Positions 34,211 through 43,152 of a stretch of DNA of 64,000 nucleotides are shown one piece after another (position 1 is the stretch's first letter; the number at the start of each line of letters is the position of its first letter). The stretch lies in NCBI RefSeq assembly GCF_001548375.1, contig NZ_AP017295.1:3134501-3198500 (forward strand), read 5' to 3'. Source of the stretch: Nostoc sp. NIES-3756 (GTDB lineage Bacteria > Cyanobacteriota > Cyanobacteriia > Cyanobacteriales > Nostocaceae). The notes beneath the pieces were generated by a model. The model ran no database searches. It was not told where the DNA came from and saw only the letters and a list, made by a program, of their open reading frames with translations. The translations under genes were made by a program, and so were the position numbers.

Positions 34211-36730
34211 ATGTCATTACCTCCCACTACGCAATCAGGTAAAGAAGTCCTTCAATCTCTCAGTTCTTTATCTAAGGAATTGAAGTATTACGCTGATGGT
34301 TTTAAAGCTACTAGAAAATTAAAATCTACTATTGCTGAAATTGACCAGATAAAGAAAGGAGTTAAAACCGCTACTCAATCTACTAAACAATTAGAGAAAC
34401 AATTTAAGGGAACTCAAAAGGTCGTAGACGTTCTCAATAAAGATGTCAAGAAAGTATTTCAGGAATTTTTCAATAAAGTAGGTGGAATAGCTAAAGCAGG
34501 TTCTATAGTCTCCGATTCAAGTAAAGCTTTAGCTAAGTTCGCTCCTATCCTTACAGCTATCGCCGCCGTAGGTATTGGCATTGCAGTAAACCAGATTCAA
34601 GGATGGAGAGCCGACCAGGGCGAGAAAGGAATGGCTCAATTAAGCGCCGATTTAAGCAAGGTGCTTGGTAAGCTTAACGAATACAGAGGGCAAATATTAA
34701 ATGCCAATAAAGCAATTGAAAAGGTTAATCGTGATGTGGATAGCCTCTCAATTAAATATGCACCATTGAAAGCAGAAGTAAAGGAAGCTGCTAAAAAGGC
34801 AAATGATTCTTTATATGAAGTAAGAGCAGGTAGGCAGATATTAGAAAGTAAAGTCGCTGAAGCTCGTAAGCTTGGAAATGATGCCTTGTATGAAGTGAGG
34901 CAAGGTAAAGCTAAAATTGACGCACAAGTAAGCCAACAATTACAGGGTTTTAATCAACAGGTAAATAGTTTAAAGAGTCAATTTCAAACTACTGTTAATT
35001 CTGTTAGCACTGGGTTTCAGGCTACTTTAAGCAATACCGTTGGCAACCTACAAAGAGAGATTGCAAGCCTAAAAAATAATCAAGTTAATAGACCAGATAT
35101 AAGTCGAGAGATTGATACAAAGGTTAAGACTAGCTCTGATTATTTACAGAGGTTAATTACACCAGTTCAAAGCACAGTTAATACTATACAAAGTAGTGTT
35201 AACGACATAGTTAAAACTGGTGTCACTACCAAGATATATGATGGAGTTGTCAAAAGTTTACGTGATACTTATGATAAATCTTTTGAGTCTCAAGCTCGGA
35301 AGTGGAATGAGGAACAGACTAGAATTTCTGATGAGTTTTTACAGCAATTGAAAGAAGGGAAAGCTACTCAAAACATTATCCAAAAAGGGATTAAGGAAGT
35401 GGATGATGTTGTGAATAAATTTCGCAAAGAAACAGAAGATTGGAACAAAAGGTTAATGCGCTCCGAGCAAGAAATAAAGGAAAGTAAGAAGGTAGTAGAG
35501 GAAGTAAAAACTCAAGTACCTCCGGGTATAAATCAGGATATAAATGAATTAAGAAAAGAGATTAATGATGTAGAGGAGAGGCTTAAAAAAGCTTTACCAC
35601 CCTTAGAAACTAGAATAAATGAAATAGAGAAAATGGATAAGGAAGCCAACAGAAAATTGGATAGTTTAATTCCTAAACTTGATTCAATTATCCCAACGAT
35701 TGCAGGTATACCATTAATCCCAGGTAGAGTTATTAATGGAATAAAACCAAGTATTCCAACCATTCCCCAAATAGAACAAGCCACAGGAACGGCTATGTGT
35801 AGGAATCTAAAAACGGGATGTGGGAAGCAGTCTATAGATGATGCAGTCGGCAATATATTAAACAATAGCAACAACAATACAGGCTCATTGTTAGATAAGT
35901 TGAATACTGGGTTAAATGCTGCTGATTTAGCCCAGAATACGGCGATGCTTAACACAATTAACAATAAGCTGGGTGATCAGGTTCCTGGTGGTATTAGTGG
36001 CAAGCTAAACCGAATTGCTAAATGGTTACAGTTAGATAAAGTATTGAACGTGTTAACTTTTGCGGCAACAGTACACAATGCCTTAATGTTGAGCAACGAT
36101 ATTGGTGTCACCCTTGGACAAATATTAAGTAATATCCTTCAAGTGATAGGAATTAAGGATGAGGAAGGAAACTCTATTGACATAGGGCAAATAATTAACT
36201 CTAGTGTTGCCGACTTTATTAAAACAATTGTTGGCGAAAGTAACTATCAAACTATATCTGAAGCATGGGCTAAGGCTAATAGAATATATCAAGCTGGCGC
36301 TAATGTTTTGAATAACCTGATGAATGTTAATTCTGTTATTACAAATGCCTTAGAAGTTATTGGTAGTTACACAGGAAAGGTTGGTAATGCGCTCAGAGCT
36401 TGGGGAGTAGTAGGAGAAACTGCTTACAACTGGATGAATCCACAGCCATCCTTTGACAACAAGTGGATAACCAAATTACAGCAATTACAGCAGACAGCTA
36501 GCACTGTACAGATGGTATCTCAAATACCTATTGACGCTACTAATGCCGTCACAGAATTAACCAATGCTGGTACAGAATTTGTAAAAGCAGTGAAACAGGA
36601 ACCAGATACTAAAGACGGTATTGATGTAGGCGAAGCTGCAAAAGTTAAAGAAAAAACAGAAGCGGCTAAGGCAGTAAGCATTCCACTTGATTTCGACTTT
36701 TCTGATTTATTTGATGGTGAGGATTCATGA
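34211..36730 (+). CDS. Tape-measure-like coiled-coil protein (839 aa)
   Basis: The largest gene of the element. Residues about 1-110 are helical. A hydrophobic segment (FAPILTAIAAVGIGIAVNQI, about 117-136) follows, then a long coiled-coil region (about 145-500, with repeated VEEVKTQVPPGI and EINDVEERLKK heptads) and a helical C-terminal domain. The C-terminal 60 residues are acidic. Length and TM plus coiled-coil layout resemble a phage tape measure or an injection-type protein. It ends in ATGA with the next gene. Confidence 0.65.
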   Translation: MSLPPTTQSGKEVLQSLSSLSKELKYYADGFKATRKLKSTIAEIDQIKKGVKTATQSTKQLEKQFKGTQKVVDVLNKDVKKVFQEFFNKVGGIAKAGSIVSDSSKALAKFAPILTAIAAVGIGIAVNQIQGWRADQGEKGMAQLSADLSKVLGKLNEYRGQILNANKAIEKVNRDVDSLSIKYAPLKAEVKEAAKKANDSLYEVRAGRQILESKVAEARKLGNDALYEVRQGKAKIDAQVSQQLQGFNQQVNSLKSQFQTTVNSVSTGFQATLSNTVGNLQREIASLKNNQVNRPDISREIDTKVKTSSDYLQRLITPVQSTVNTIQSSVNDIVKTGVTTKIYDGVVKSLRDTYDKSFESQARKWNEEQTRISDEFLQQLKEGKATQNIIQKGIKEVDDVVNKFRKETEDWNKRLMRSEQEIKESKKVVEEVKTQVPPGINQDINELRKEINDVEERLKKALPPLETRINEIEKMDKEANRKLDSLIPKLDSIIPTIAGIPLIPGRVINGIKPSIPTIPQIEQATGTAMCRNLKTGCGKQSIDDAVGNILNNSNNNTGSLLDKLNTGLNAADLAQNTAMLNTINNKLGDQVPGGISGKLNRIAKWLQLDKVLNVLTFAATVHNALMLSNDIGVTLGQILSNILQVIGIKDEEGNSIDIGQIINSSVADFIKTIVGESNYQTISEAWAKANRIYQAGANVLNNLMNVNSVITNALEVIGSYTGKVGNALRAWGVVGETAYNWMNPQPSFDNKWITKLQQLQQTASTVQMVSQIPIDATNAVTELTNAGTEFVKAVKQEPDTKDGIDVGEAAKVKEKTEAAKAVSIPLDFDFSDLFDGEDS

Positions 36731-37587
36731 CAAACCTACCAGAAAATTTTGACAACATTGAACATTTACAAAAGACTTGGAATCAAGAACATAATCGCCG
36801 AGTAGACAGATACTTTAAAGATGTCCAAGGTAATGGTAATTTATCTGGCGTTAGACCATCTCTAAAATTAGCTTGTCGCGCACTTGACAGCGATAATATG
36901 TACGCATCTTGGATGCGGTCTGACCTGTTTTATAACGTTATTGGCTATGGTAGAAAAAATCTTGCCGTTTTTTATGGGAGTAAGTTTGATAATGCTCCTA
37001 GCGTTGCAGGGCATCCACAGCTATTCTTAGTTTTCAGTCAAGATGCCGCAGCTTCACCACCAGAAGAATCACCAATACAACATGAAAAGTCTGTAAGATT
37101 GATGAAATTTTCTTGCATAGCTGGAGAAGATGACGGCTCTACCAAACCTGCGATTTCTAAAGCAAATATGACAGAAATCGCTAATGAAATTAAAACTCAG
37201 TTTTTATCAAGTAACAAAGGGATAACTTACACTACTGGAAATAAATCAGCATCTTATACTGACCCTGAGAATGGATTTCCTAAAGGTAATTATTTATTAG
37301 TTAATAGTCGTGCCGATGGGATAGAAATCTATCAAAAAATTTGCAACGTGATTGATGTACCATTCAAGCAAGAAAAGCTGATCGTCAATGACCCAGACAA
37401 ACCCAGTACAACAACCGCATCAGCCGGGAAAGTCACGATTTTAGGTAAACAGGTACAAAATCGCAGGTATAGACCCGTAGCAGTGCTTAGATTTAGGAGT
37501 GCTTACATATCCCTGGGTAATCTCGTCCCACCAATATTTTTAATAGATACTACACTGCGTAATACGGGATTAGTCCGTTATCCATGA
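36727..37587 (+). CDS. Element protein of unknown function (286 aa)
   Basis: Starts with ATGA overlap. Mixed alpha/beta with no signal or TM. Motifs seen include PSLKLACRALDSDNMYASWMRSDLF and YRPVAVLRFRSAYISLGN. A linker (DPDKPSTTTASAG) splits it about residue 230. It may be a structural or assembly protein. Nothing recognisable. Confidence 0.6.
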   Translation: MTNLPENFDNIEHLQKTWNQEHNRRVDRYFKDVQGNGNLSGVRPSLKLACRALDSDNMYASWMRSDLFYNVIGYGRKNLAVFYGSKFDNAPSVAGHPQLFLVFSQDAAASPPEESPIQHEKSVRLMKFSCIAGEDDGSTKPAISKANMTEIANEIKTQFLSSNKGITYTTGNKSASYTDPENGFPKGNYLLVNSRADGIEIYQKICNVIDVPFKQEKLIVNDPDKPSTTTASAGKVTILGKQVQNRRYRPVAVLRFRSAYISLGNLVPPIFLIDTTLRNTGLVRYP

Positions 37588-37717
37588 GGTTAATTGCCGT
37601 TTAAAGAATTTTATCTGCAAACAATAAAGATAAAAACCTATAAGGTTTCGGTACAAAATTCTAAGGATTTTAAAGGGTTATGGTTGGTGAAAACATTAAC
37701 CACCACCAATAAATATT
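37588..37717 (+). promoter_or_regulatory. Gap that may hold a separate promoter before the coat candidate
   Basis: This is the only sizeable gap (130 bp) inside the late operon. It contains the palindromes AACCTATAAGGTT (37635-37647) and TGGTT...AACCA (37683-37705). The coat-candidate gene may be expressed separately, as highly made virion proteins often are. No clear -10/-35 was identified. Confidence 0.35.
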
Positions 37718-38299
37718 ATGGGTTTTAGAGACCTACAGCGATATGAATCGCAGAAGCCCCGCTATGACAAATACAAAGCTTGGCTGGCTATGAATCCAGA
37801 GCAAAGACAAGCCGCATACGCCACAGTTACTGACGAAACTAAGCGGGCGAAGACAGAACGCGAAAAAGGCTATATTTCTCCCTTTGGTACTGCTGGCACT
37901 ACAAAAATTTATGTTCCTGCCCGGTTAATCAAAGATGGGCAGACTGGGCAAGGTTCTGGCGTAGCTGGCGTACTTCGTGGACTGTTAGCTAGTTACACAA
38001 CCACAGCAACAGAATTCGCAGCATTAACTACTCCGCTTCTTATCGAAACAAGCAAGTTTAAAGCGGCCAAGTTAACACTAAGCAACGTTGTGCCAGGAAC
38101 TACTCCTAAAAACAGTCGGATTACTGGCGCAGCTTACAAAAAGCCTGATGTTGATTCGGTTACTTGCCCCTTTGGACAAAATGCCGGCGGACAAGATTAT
38201 GATGCTGCGGTGTTGGCTATCAAGGGCGAGGCAAACTTTGCAACTTTCCTTGCTCAAAACGGTGGGAAGAATCGCTTTAAATTCACGCCGGAGGGTTGA
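37718..38299 (+). CDS. Candidate major structural (coat) protein (193 aa)
   Basis: Separate from the genes before it by a 130-bp gap and followed closely by a small gene. The N-terminal 60 residues are basic and helical (YESQKPRYDKYKAWL). The rest is Ala/Thr/Gly-rich and strand-like (FGTAGTTKIYVPARL, SRITGAAYKKPDVDSVTCPF). Size and composition fit a capsid or coat protein, but no known fold is recognised. Alternative: a DNA-binding protein. Confidence 0.45.
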   Translation: MGFRDLQRYESQKPRYDKYKAWLAMNPEQRQAAYATVTDETKRAKTEREKGYISPFGTAGTTKIYVPARLIKDGQTGQGSGVAGVLRGLLASYTTTATEFAALTTPLLIETSKFKAAKLTLSNVVPGTTPKNSRITGAAYKKPDVDSVTCPFGQNAGGQDYDAAVLAIKGEANFATFLAQNGGKNRFKFTPEG

Positions 38300-38562
38300 T
38301 GAGTAAGATAGCAGAACGCACTGGTATTATCTGGACTCCAGATGACCCGTTAGACCTGCTATCTGTCAGCGTTGATGGCGAGGCATCCGAGGCAGATGTC
38401 CTGGGTATGCTTGCCATCAATCAAGCGGGTAGAGATTGGTTAACCGGGAAAATCGATATTGTGGAGTACCTGGACAAGCTGGAGTATTACGGTATTCCCG
38501 ATCCATTTGAAATTGTCGATGAATTTGCTGATCACGTTGATTTTGTGATTTCTCACGGATAG
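38299..38562 (+). CDS. Small acidic element protein (87 aa)
   Basis: ATG at 38299 shares one base with the preceding stop (TGATG). Strongly acidic (EASEADVLGML, DPFEIVDEFADHVDF). It could be a chaperone-like or assembly-type partner of the basic coat candidate. Function unknown. Confidence 0.55.
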   Translation: MSKIAERTGIIWTPDDPLDLLSVSVDGEASEADVLGMLAINQAGRDWLTGKIDIVEYLDKLEYYGIPDPFEIVDEFADHVDFVISHG

Positions 38563-38569
38563 TTAAACA

Positions 38570-39055
38570 GTGAGAGTAGTTGAATTAAATAATAGCGATA
38601 ATTGGGAAAGCATTTATTCTACTAACATTAATGCTGTCTCTGTTCCAATGGAAAATGGTACTTCTTTAATTAATCCTATTCCTGAGATAGTAGTACCTTT
38701 TGTCCTAGATAAATTTATTTTGGCTGTTAGTATTGATACTGATGTTCCGACTGATTCAGTGTGGAGATTTGCGGGGTACATTAATCAAAAAATTAGTACA
38801 GGGCTTGTCATTGGAGGCTCTCAGGATGCAACTACTGTTAGAGGTCAGCCAATATTTTTAGACCGAATTAATTTAATACTTTTTCAGAAAATATCTACAT
38901 CTTACGCTGTCAGTATTAGAGTTCCCAAATGGTTTACTCGTACTGGTGTGACTGTTTGGCAGTACACCGGAGTCGATGACACATCAGAGGAAATATTACT
39001 AACTCAAGAATTTGCAAATATCAACTTTAAGTTAGACCAATTACTTAATAACTAA
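38570..39055 (+). CDS. Element beta-rich protein (161 aa)
   Basis: GTG start 8 bp after the previous stop. Beta-rich with alternating hydrophobic residues (VPFVLDKFILAVSI, SVWRFAGYINQKI, INLILFQKISTSYAVSIRV). No signal or TM. Possibly another structural component. The family is not recognised. Confidence 0.6.
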   Translation: MRVVELNNSDNWESIYSTNINAVSVPMENGTSLINPIPEIVVPFVLDKFILAVSIDTDVPTDSVWRFAGYINQKISTGLVIGGSQDATTVRGQPIFLDRINLILFQKISTSYAVSIRVPKWFTRTGVTVWQYTGVDDTSEEILLTQEFANINFKLDQLLNN

Positions 39056-39076
39056 AATCAGAATTGATGCACTTTT

Positions 39077-39343
39077 ATGAAAACTTTTACACCCAGTGAC
39101 TTAATAGCTTTGGGGGGATTAGTGCTGGCGACATTAACAACCGTTTTGGGTGGTGTGGTCTGGTTCGCTAACTCTGAAAAGAAGCGTTACGCAGCAGAAC
39201 GGGATTTTGCTCACATCCGCCGCAACCAGGAACAGATGCAGCAAGGGCTAACTAGCTTATTTAACGAGCTAGACCGCCGATTTGATACTGTTGAGCGTGA
39301 CATTTTAGAAATTAAGACATCTTTGAAACTCCCCAAACCATAA
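39077..39343 (+). CDS. Single-TM coiled-coil protein at the element's right end (88 aa)
   Basis: The N-terminal TM helix (LIALGGLVLATLTTVLGGVVWFA) is followed by a coiled coil (RRNQEQMQQGLTSLFNELDRRFDTVERDILEI). This layout is seen in holin-accessory and membrane-anchor proteins of phages. The stop TAA ends exactly at the right junction (AGTAA), so the last base is shared with recQ. Its function is not known. Confidence 0.6.
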   Translation: MKTFTPSDLIALGGLVLATLTTVLGGVVWFANSEKKRYAAERDFAHIRRNQEQMQQGLTSLFNELDRRFDTVERDILEIKTSLKLPKP

Positions 39344-39603
39344 GTAACTCACTGGGGATTCCTGATAGTGCTGTAGCTCTAGCTTTACTCCATAGTAGTG
39401 GGCAATTAAACTGGCTTGACCCTTTCAATTACAAAATAGAACACAAAGCTAAAAGTCAGCCATCAACACAATTACAGGCTACTAAACAAATGACCCAATA
39501 TCTAAATACTAAACAATGTCGTTGGCAATTCTTATTAAATGCTTTTGGTTTTACACAAGAAGCAAATAACTGGCGTTGTGGACATTGTGATAATTGTCGT
39601 TAA
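39343..39603 (+). pseudogene. recQ: RecQ C-terminal part (zinc-binding), separated by the element
   Basis: In-frame continuation of recQ from the junction (SNSLGIPDSAVALALLHSSG). The end contains the RecQ zinc ligands in the order QCRWQF, then RCGHCDNC. The 86 codons lack their own start, so without excision they are not made as part of RecQ. Together with 22346-23551 they restore a RecQ of about 488 residues. Confidence 0.9.
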
Positions 39604-39792
39604 TGATTTCATCTAAATTCAGACAAACATTGAAGAATAGGCTATTTTTTAAACTATAGCAATTCCTAAGCAAGTGAGGTACTAAGTTATTCTTTTTAAA
39701 CGCAGAGGGGCGCGGAGGAAAGCGCAGAGAAGCGCGGAGGATTTTTACTTAGTACATCAGTAGATTGGGAAACGCTATACCTAGTTATAAGT
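39604..39792. repeat. Intergenic, with dispersed GC-rich repeat
   Basis: Bases 39699-39750 contain ACGCAGAGGGGCGCGGAGG followed by a similar unit, a widespread cyanobacterial dispersed repeat. No gene is seen here. Confidence 0.55.
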
Positions 39793-40650
39793 CAATACGG
39801 TTCAGTTAAGGCTAGAAAGCTGATTAGTGATGTGAAATTTCGGAGCTTCTACTCGTTGTCCAGTCCCTCTGTGTTGCGGTTTTTTAGGACGAAACTTTGA
39901 TACATGTTTTTCCACAACCCTGGGATTAATACGGTGAACATGTTCAGGTAACAACGTATCTAAAATCTCGACAATTAACCAATCGAAAAAAAAGGTAAGT
40001 CTTCGGTCTGTAAGTCTTGAAATTTAGGAATAGCACGACGAATGACTCGTAATGTACCTGTAAAACTCAAGCGTAATGGTGGAACCCCAGCAGTAGTTGC
40101 AGCTTGAAACATTAACACTCGTACTGACCAATGACCTAACAACCAACCATAAATTTCTTGCACTACTTCTCGTGGTTTTTGAGAACGGACGTGAGTTTTA
40201 CGCCCCAAAAGATGTATTTTCAATTCATCAATGGTATTTTCTACTTCCCATCGCTGATGATATTCTTTGGCTAACAGTTCTGCGGGAAATTTTTCAATAT
40301 CTAATAAGCTAGTAATTAAGCGATAAGTAAGTTGTTCAGTCGGGTTTTGCGGATGCTCAATTGTGTATTCAATTCGCATCGAATCTCTTGACCATAGATT
40401 CATTGCTATTACCAAGCAAACTACCAAATGTGCTGCTAAAGAACGATTTCTTTCTTCATTGGCCTTGCTGGTAGCGATCGCTTGCTCTATAGCAGTTGCA
40501 GGTATTGCTGCCTCTATTGCTCTTAGCAGATCCTTCCTTTGTATCTTTGGAGACAACAGTGAGAAATATTTGAGATGCACTACAGTTTACTTTCAGTGTT
40601 GATTACAACCCTTAATTTACAGAACTTTGAGCCTTAACTGAACCGTATTG
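39793..40650 (-). mobile_element. IS4-type remnant, 858 bp with perfect 20-bp inverted ends
   Basis: CAATACGGTTCAGTTAAGGC at the left is exactly mirrored at the right. Inside is a transposase that has lost its central part. No clear target duplication flanks it. It resembles a deletion derivative that transposes only with help from a full copy elsewhere. Confidence 0.85.
39975..40580 (-). pseudogene. IS4-type transposase, internally deleted
   Basis: 201 residues. The first 70 (FSLLSPKIQRKDLLRAI) are a normal transposase start, then it jumps to the C-terminal half (LAKEYHQRWEVENTIDELKIHLL), which contains the Glu-box YHQRW-E. Two catalytic Asp regions are missing, so the protein is inactive. 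Confidence 0.75.
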
Positions 40651-40784
40651 GGTTATCAACAACTAGAGTCATCAGCTTCAGTGAAAACACCAGAATAATT
40701 GGGCTGGATAAGTTGTTTTTTTTGAACAGACTTATGGTATTTGCCTGGATGACCCGATTGTTATCGACCAAATGATTGTTAGAT

Positions 40785-40887
40785 AACCTGAGTTCGGGAT
40801 AAGCTGAAAAGCTGATTCTGACGTTGCCTACAACACCTATTCTTTCGTGGAAAGAATAAGAAAATAGCCTTAACCCGAACTGACGTT
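40785..40887. mobile_element. 103-bp MITE, second copy
   Basis: Same length and ends as the copy at 20245-20347 with a few substitutions. It is flanked by AGAT on both sides (40781-40784 and 40888-40891), a target duplication that differs from the first copy. It lies between an IS4 remnant and a membrane protein gene. Confidence 0.9.
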
Positions 40888-40975
40888 AGATAGTAAATAT
40901 ATTCTGTGCTTCAATACTGTGAAAGCTTACACTGCTTGCTTTGCCATTTGCCACTTCACAGTTACTACTAGCATA

Positions 40976-41515
40976 TCAATCAAAAAGTACGCAAGTATAA
41001 CCTGTGGTTTTCTTAACAGCTTGTTTTAATTTATCAAGAGTCGTCTTTCGCCTAGACAGTTCTGACTCTCGTACATCTTTGACGTAAACGCAAGAATTAT
41101 CAACCCACATCTGATGCCCACTAGGTTCATAGCCTAAGAATACCCGCCCAACATTTGTACTGGTAGCTGTGGTAGATGTGGATGTAACCGATTCAAAGAA
41201 AATATTTGCTGCGATTAGTCCTCCCACTAAGGCAGCTACAACTACACCAACTATAAATCCTAAGTTCTTCGCCTCATTAAATTTCCCATCTTTATAGATG
41301 TATAGCTTACTCCACCCTAGTCCGCTAACGTGTACTCTCTTAATCTCTGCGGAGTTTAAGTCTTCTAATGCTGCAATAATACCAAATTTAAGGTTCTTGT
41401 CCTGGGAGTTGGTAGCTACAACTAACATACCGGACTGAGCATTCACATCTACTGCCTGATGAATTGCTTCGGTTAATAGAAGGGCGAGAGCTGCCGCGTC
41501 CTGTTTACTCAGCAT
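40976..41515 (-). CDS. Hypothetical membrane protein (179 aa)
   Basis: The N-terminal 85 residues are soluble alpha/beta. One TM segment follows (FIVGVVVAALVGGLIAANIFF, about 87-107), then a Thr/Ser-rich linker and a soluble tail of about 55 residues containing two Cys (NSCVYVKD, GYTCVLFD). No family is recognised. The gene stands alone between transposon remnants. Confidence 0.6.
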   Translation of the reverse strand: MLSKQDAAALALLLTEAIHQAVDVNAQSGMLVVATNSQDKNLKFGIIAALEDLNSAEIKRVHVSGLGWSKLYIYKDGKFNEAKNLGFIVGVVVAALVGGLIAANIFFESVTSTSTTATSTNVGRVFLGYEPSGHQMWVDNSCVYVKDVRESELSRRKTTLDKLKQAVKKTTGYTCVLFD

Positions 41516-41635
41516 AATTTAACAAAATGGCACAACCTATGCAAGAATACAAAAGGCAGAAGTCAACCGCCAATCTGCCTAGTTTTTTTGTACCTTAATT
41601 ATTTACAAACTTTAATAGTGAACCTACTGAATTAT

Positions 41636-42060
41636 GATTTCCCAAAAATATTGTTGCTCGTCTGATTCAACTGTATGAACAAATTCTACAACGAGGCTTG
41701 AGTTTTCATCACAGCTAACCACCACTTACTCGTCAAGATCATCTTGGACGGGTAAAACAGTGTGTTGGTCATAACTTGCTATTGCGATTTCAAAATTTTC
41801 GGGGTGATGTTTTATGGTTTATGACTGAACCTCATGTTGCTTTTACCAATAATCAAGCAGAACGCGACCTGCGGATGATCAAGTGTAGGCAGGAAATCTC
41901 CGGTGGCTTGCGTTGTTTTGATTTTGCAGTTTCATTATTCGCTAATATCCGTTCTTTTCTTTCCACTGCTTCTAAGCATGGTCTTCATCTTTTGGAAGTT
42001 ATTACTAAGTCCCTACTTGGTAATACCTCTGTTTTTCTTGCCTCTCTGACCACTAGTTAG
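41636..42060 (+). pseudogene. IS66-type transposase C-terminal remnant
   Basis: In one frame: IVARLIQLYEQILQRGLSFHHS, a stop, then HLGRVKQ and MLLRFQNF...FMTEPHVAFTNNQAERDLRMIKCRQEISGG. The NNQAERDLRMIK segment is the IS66 DDE C-terminal signature. There is an in-frame stop at about 41718 and no start, so it is a dead fragment. The terminal repeats were not found. Confidence 0.8.
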
Positions 42061-42070
42061 GCAGTTACAT

Positions 42071-42310
42071 TTAATTACTAAAACAAATACAGAATTCATG
42101 TGAGCTAATACAGTAAGATTGAGTAATAGCTTTAGTAGCCCAAGGAAATAAATTAGCAGGGCTAATTGTATTGGACAAAAGTTTCTGTTTTTTTATGTTT
42201 CCTGTATAAACTAATACGGTATTTATTTCTATACCATTGCAGTCTAATAAAATAGCTTTGCTTATAAACTTGTAAGCAGTTGGTTTGAGAGCTACTTGAA
42301 AATTAAACAT
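42071..42310 (-). CDS. Possible hypothetical protein (79 aa)
   Basis: A small open frame with a GAGGT-like site 9 bp before its ATG. Composition is not clearly protein-like, and no motif is seen. It lies among transposon remnants and may be a chance open frame. Confidence 0.3.
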   Translation of the reverse strand: MFNFQVALKPTAYKFISKAILLDCNGIEINTVLVYTGNIKKQKLLSNTISPANLFPWATKAITQSYCISSHEFCICFSN

Positions 42311-42634
42311 CAGTTTACCTCAATTATGTTTACCCTGGATTTTATTCACATCATTCATGTCAAGCAAATGACCACCATGATAGTTTAATATTTCTTAACA
42401 TTTATTGCTACTCCTCACTTGCACTTCACATAACCAAGTAATACATCCCGTTAATTGAGTACTCTTAAGCCACAACGACTTCATAGATAATTTGTGGTTT
42501 TGGCTAGGCATGATAATCGCTTGTTTATTGCCTTCAGCAGAGTAGAACGGAACAAATAACGGCGTTGCTGAATAAAGGGATGAGTTGATTTATGCAGGTA
42601 GGGGTAGATATAGCGTAGACACGGACTTGAAAAT

Positions 42635-42975
42635 CTAACCGCAGCTAACAACTTGAGTAGTGGGTCGAGATTCAAGCGTAACTTGATGACCCAATTGCTT
42701 CAGTCGTTTGACCAGTCTTTTAGTCATTGTTTCTGGACGCTGTTGATCAAAATAATTGACTCTTAATTTCTGATACGGCTCATGACGCTGAATGACATAG
42801 TAGGCTATGACCAAAATCGAATGAGCAACTGCCATTGTGGCCCGCTTTTTACCGCGCCTAGCAGCAATACGACGATATTGAGCAGCAAGATAAGTAGGGG
42901 AGCGAGATGCAACATGGGCTGATTGCATTAAGCCAGAACGAAGAGTCTGGTTGCCTTTACGAGTTTTGCCCGAAA
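42635..42975 (-). pseudogene. IS110-family transposase C-terminal fragment
   Basis: The conserved segment SGKTRKGN followed by TLRSGLMQSAHVASRS, then YLAAQYRRIAARRGKKRATMAVAHSI, is the C-terminus of an IS110/IS1111 transposase. Upstream is an in-frame stop and no N-terminal DEDD domain, so it is a fragment. It is a different lineage from the intact IS110-like gene at 23575-24774. Confidence 0.85.
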
Positions 42976-43152
42976 GTCATTTACCTGCGCTTTCGCGCAT
43001 TACCTGGAGCCAGCCCACGAGGAGCTTTTTTTGAACGTGTGCAACGACAGCGGACTGGACAAGATCGACAAGCGGCAGTGGGAAATCGGATATCAATAAT
43101 TGGCTATCCGCGCTTGTCGATTTCAGGTAGCCAAGTCACACTCTGCTGTCCC

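Larger units (their letters stand above)
23552..39342. mobile_element. 15.8-kb phage-like integrated element splitting recQ
   Basis: The left junction in recQ is AGTAA at 23552-23556 and the right junction is AGTAA at 39343-39347. Joining across it gives QFHSSNSLGIPDSAVAL in frame and a RecQ of about 488 residues. Inside are an IS110-family recombinase, a leftward early-type operon with an FtsK-like ATPase, an XRE regulator, a tyrosine recombinase and a rightward virion-like operon. The exact crossover within AGTAA is ambiguous. Whether the IS110-like or the tyrosine recombinase moves it is not settled by sequence. Confidence 0.88.

Noticed and set aside
31604..39343. Classic inovirus (filamentous phage) assignment.
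   Set aside because: No short signal-peptide/TM coat gene and the ATPase has TM on the wrong side; kept as an open alternative only.
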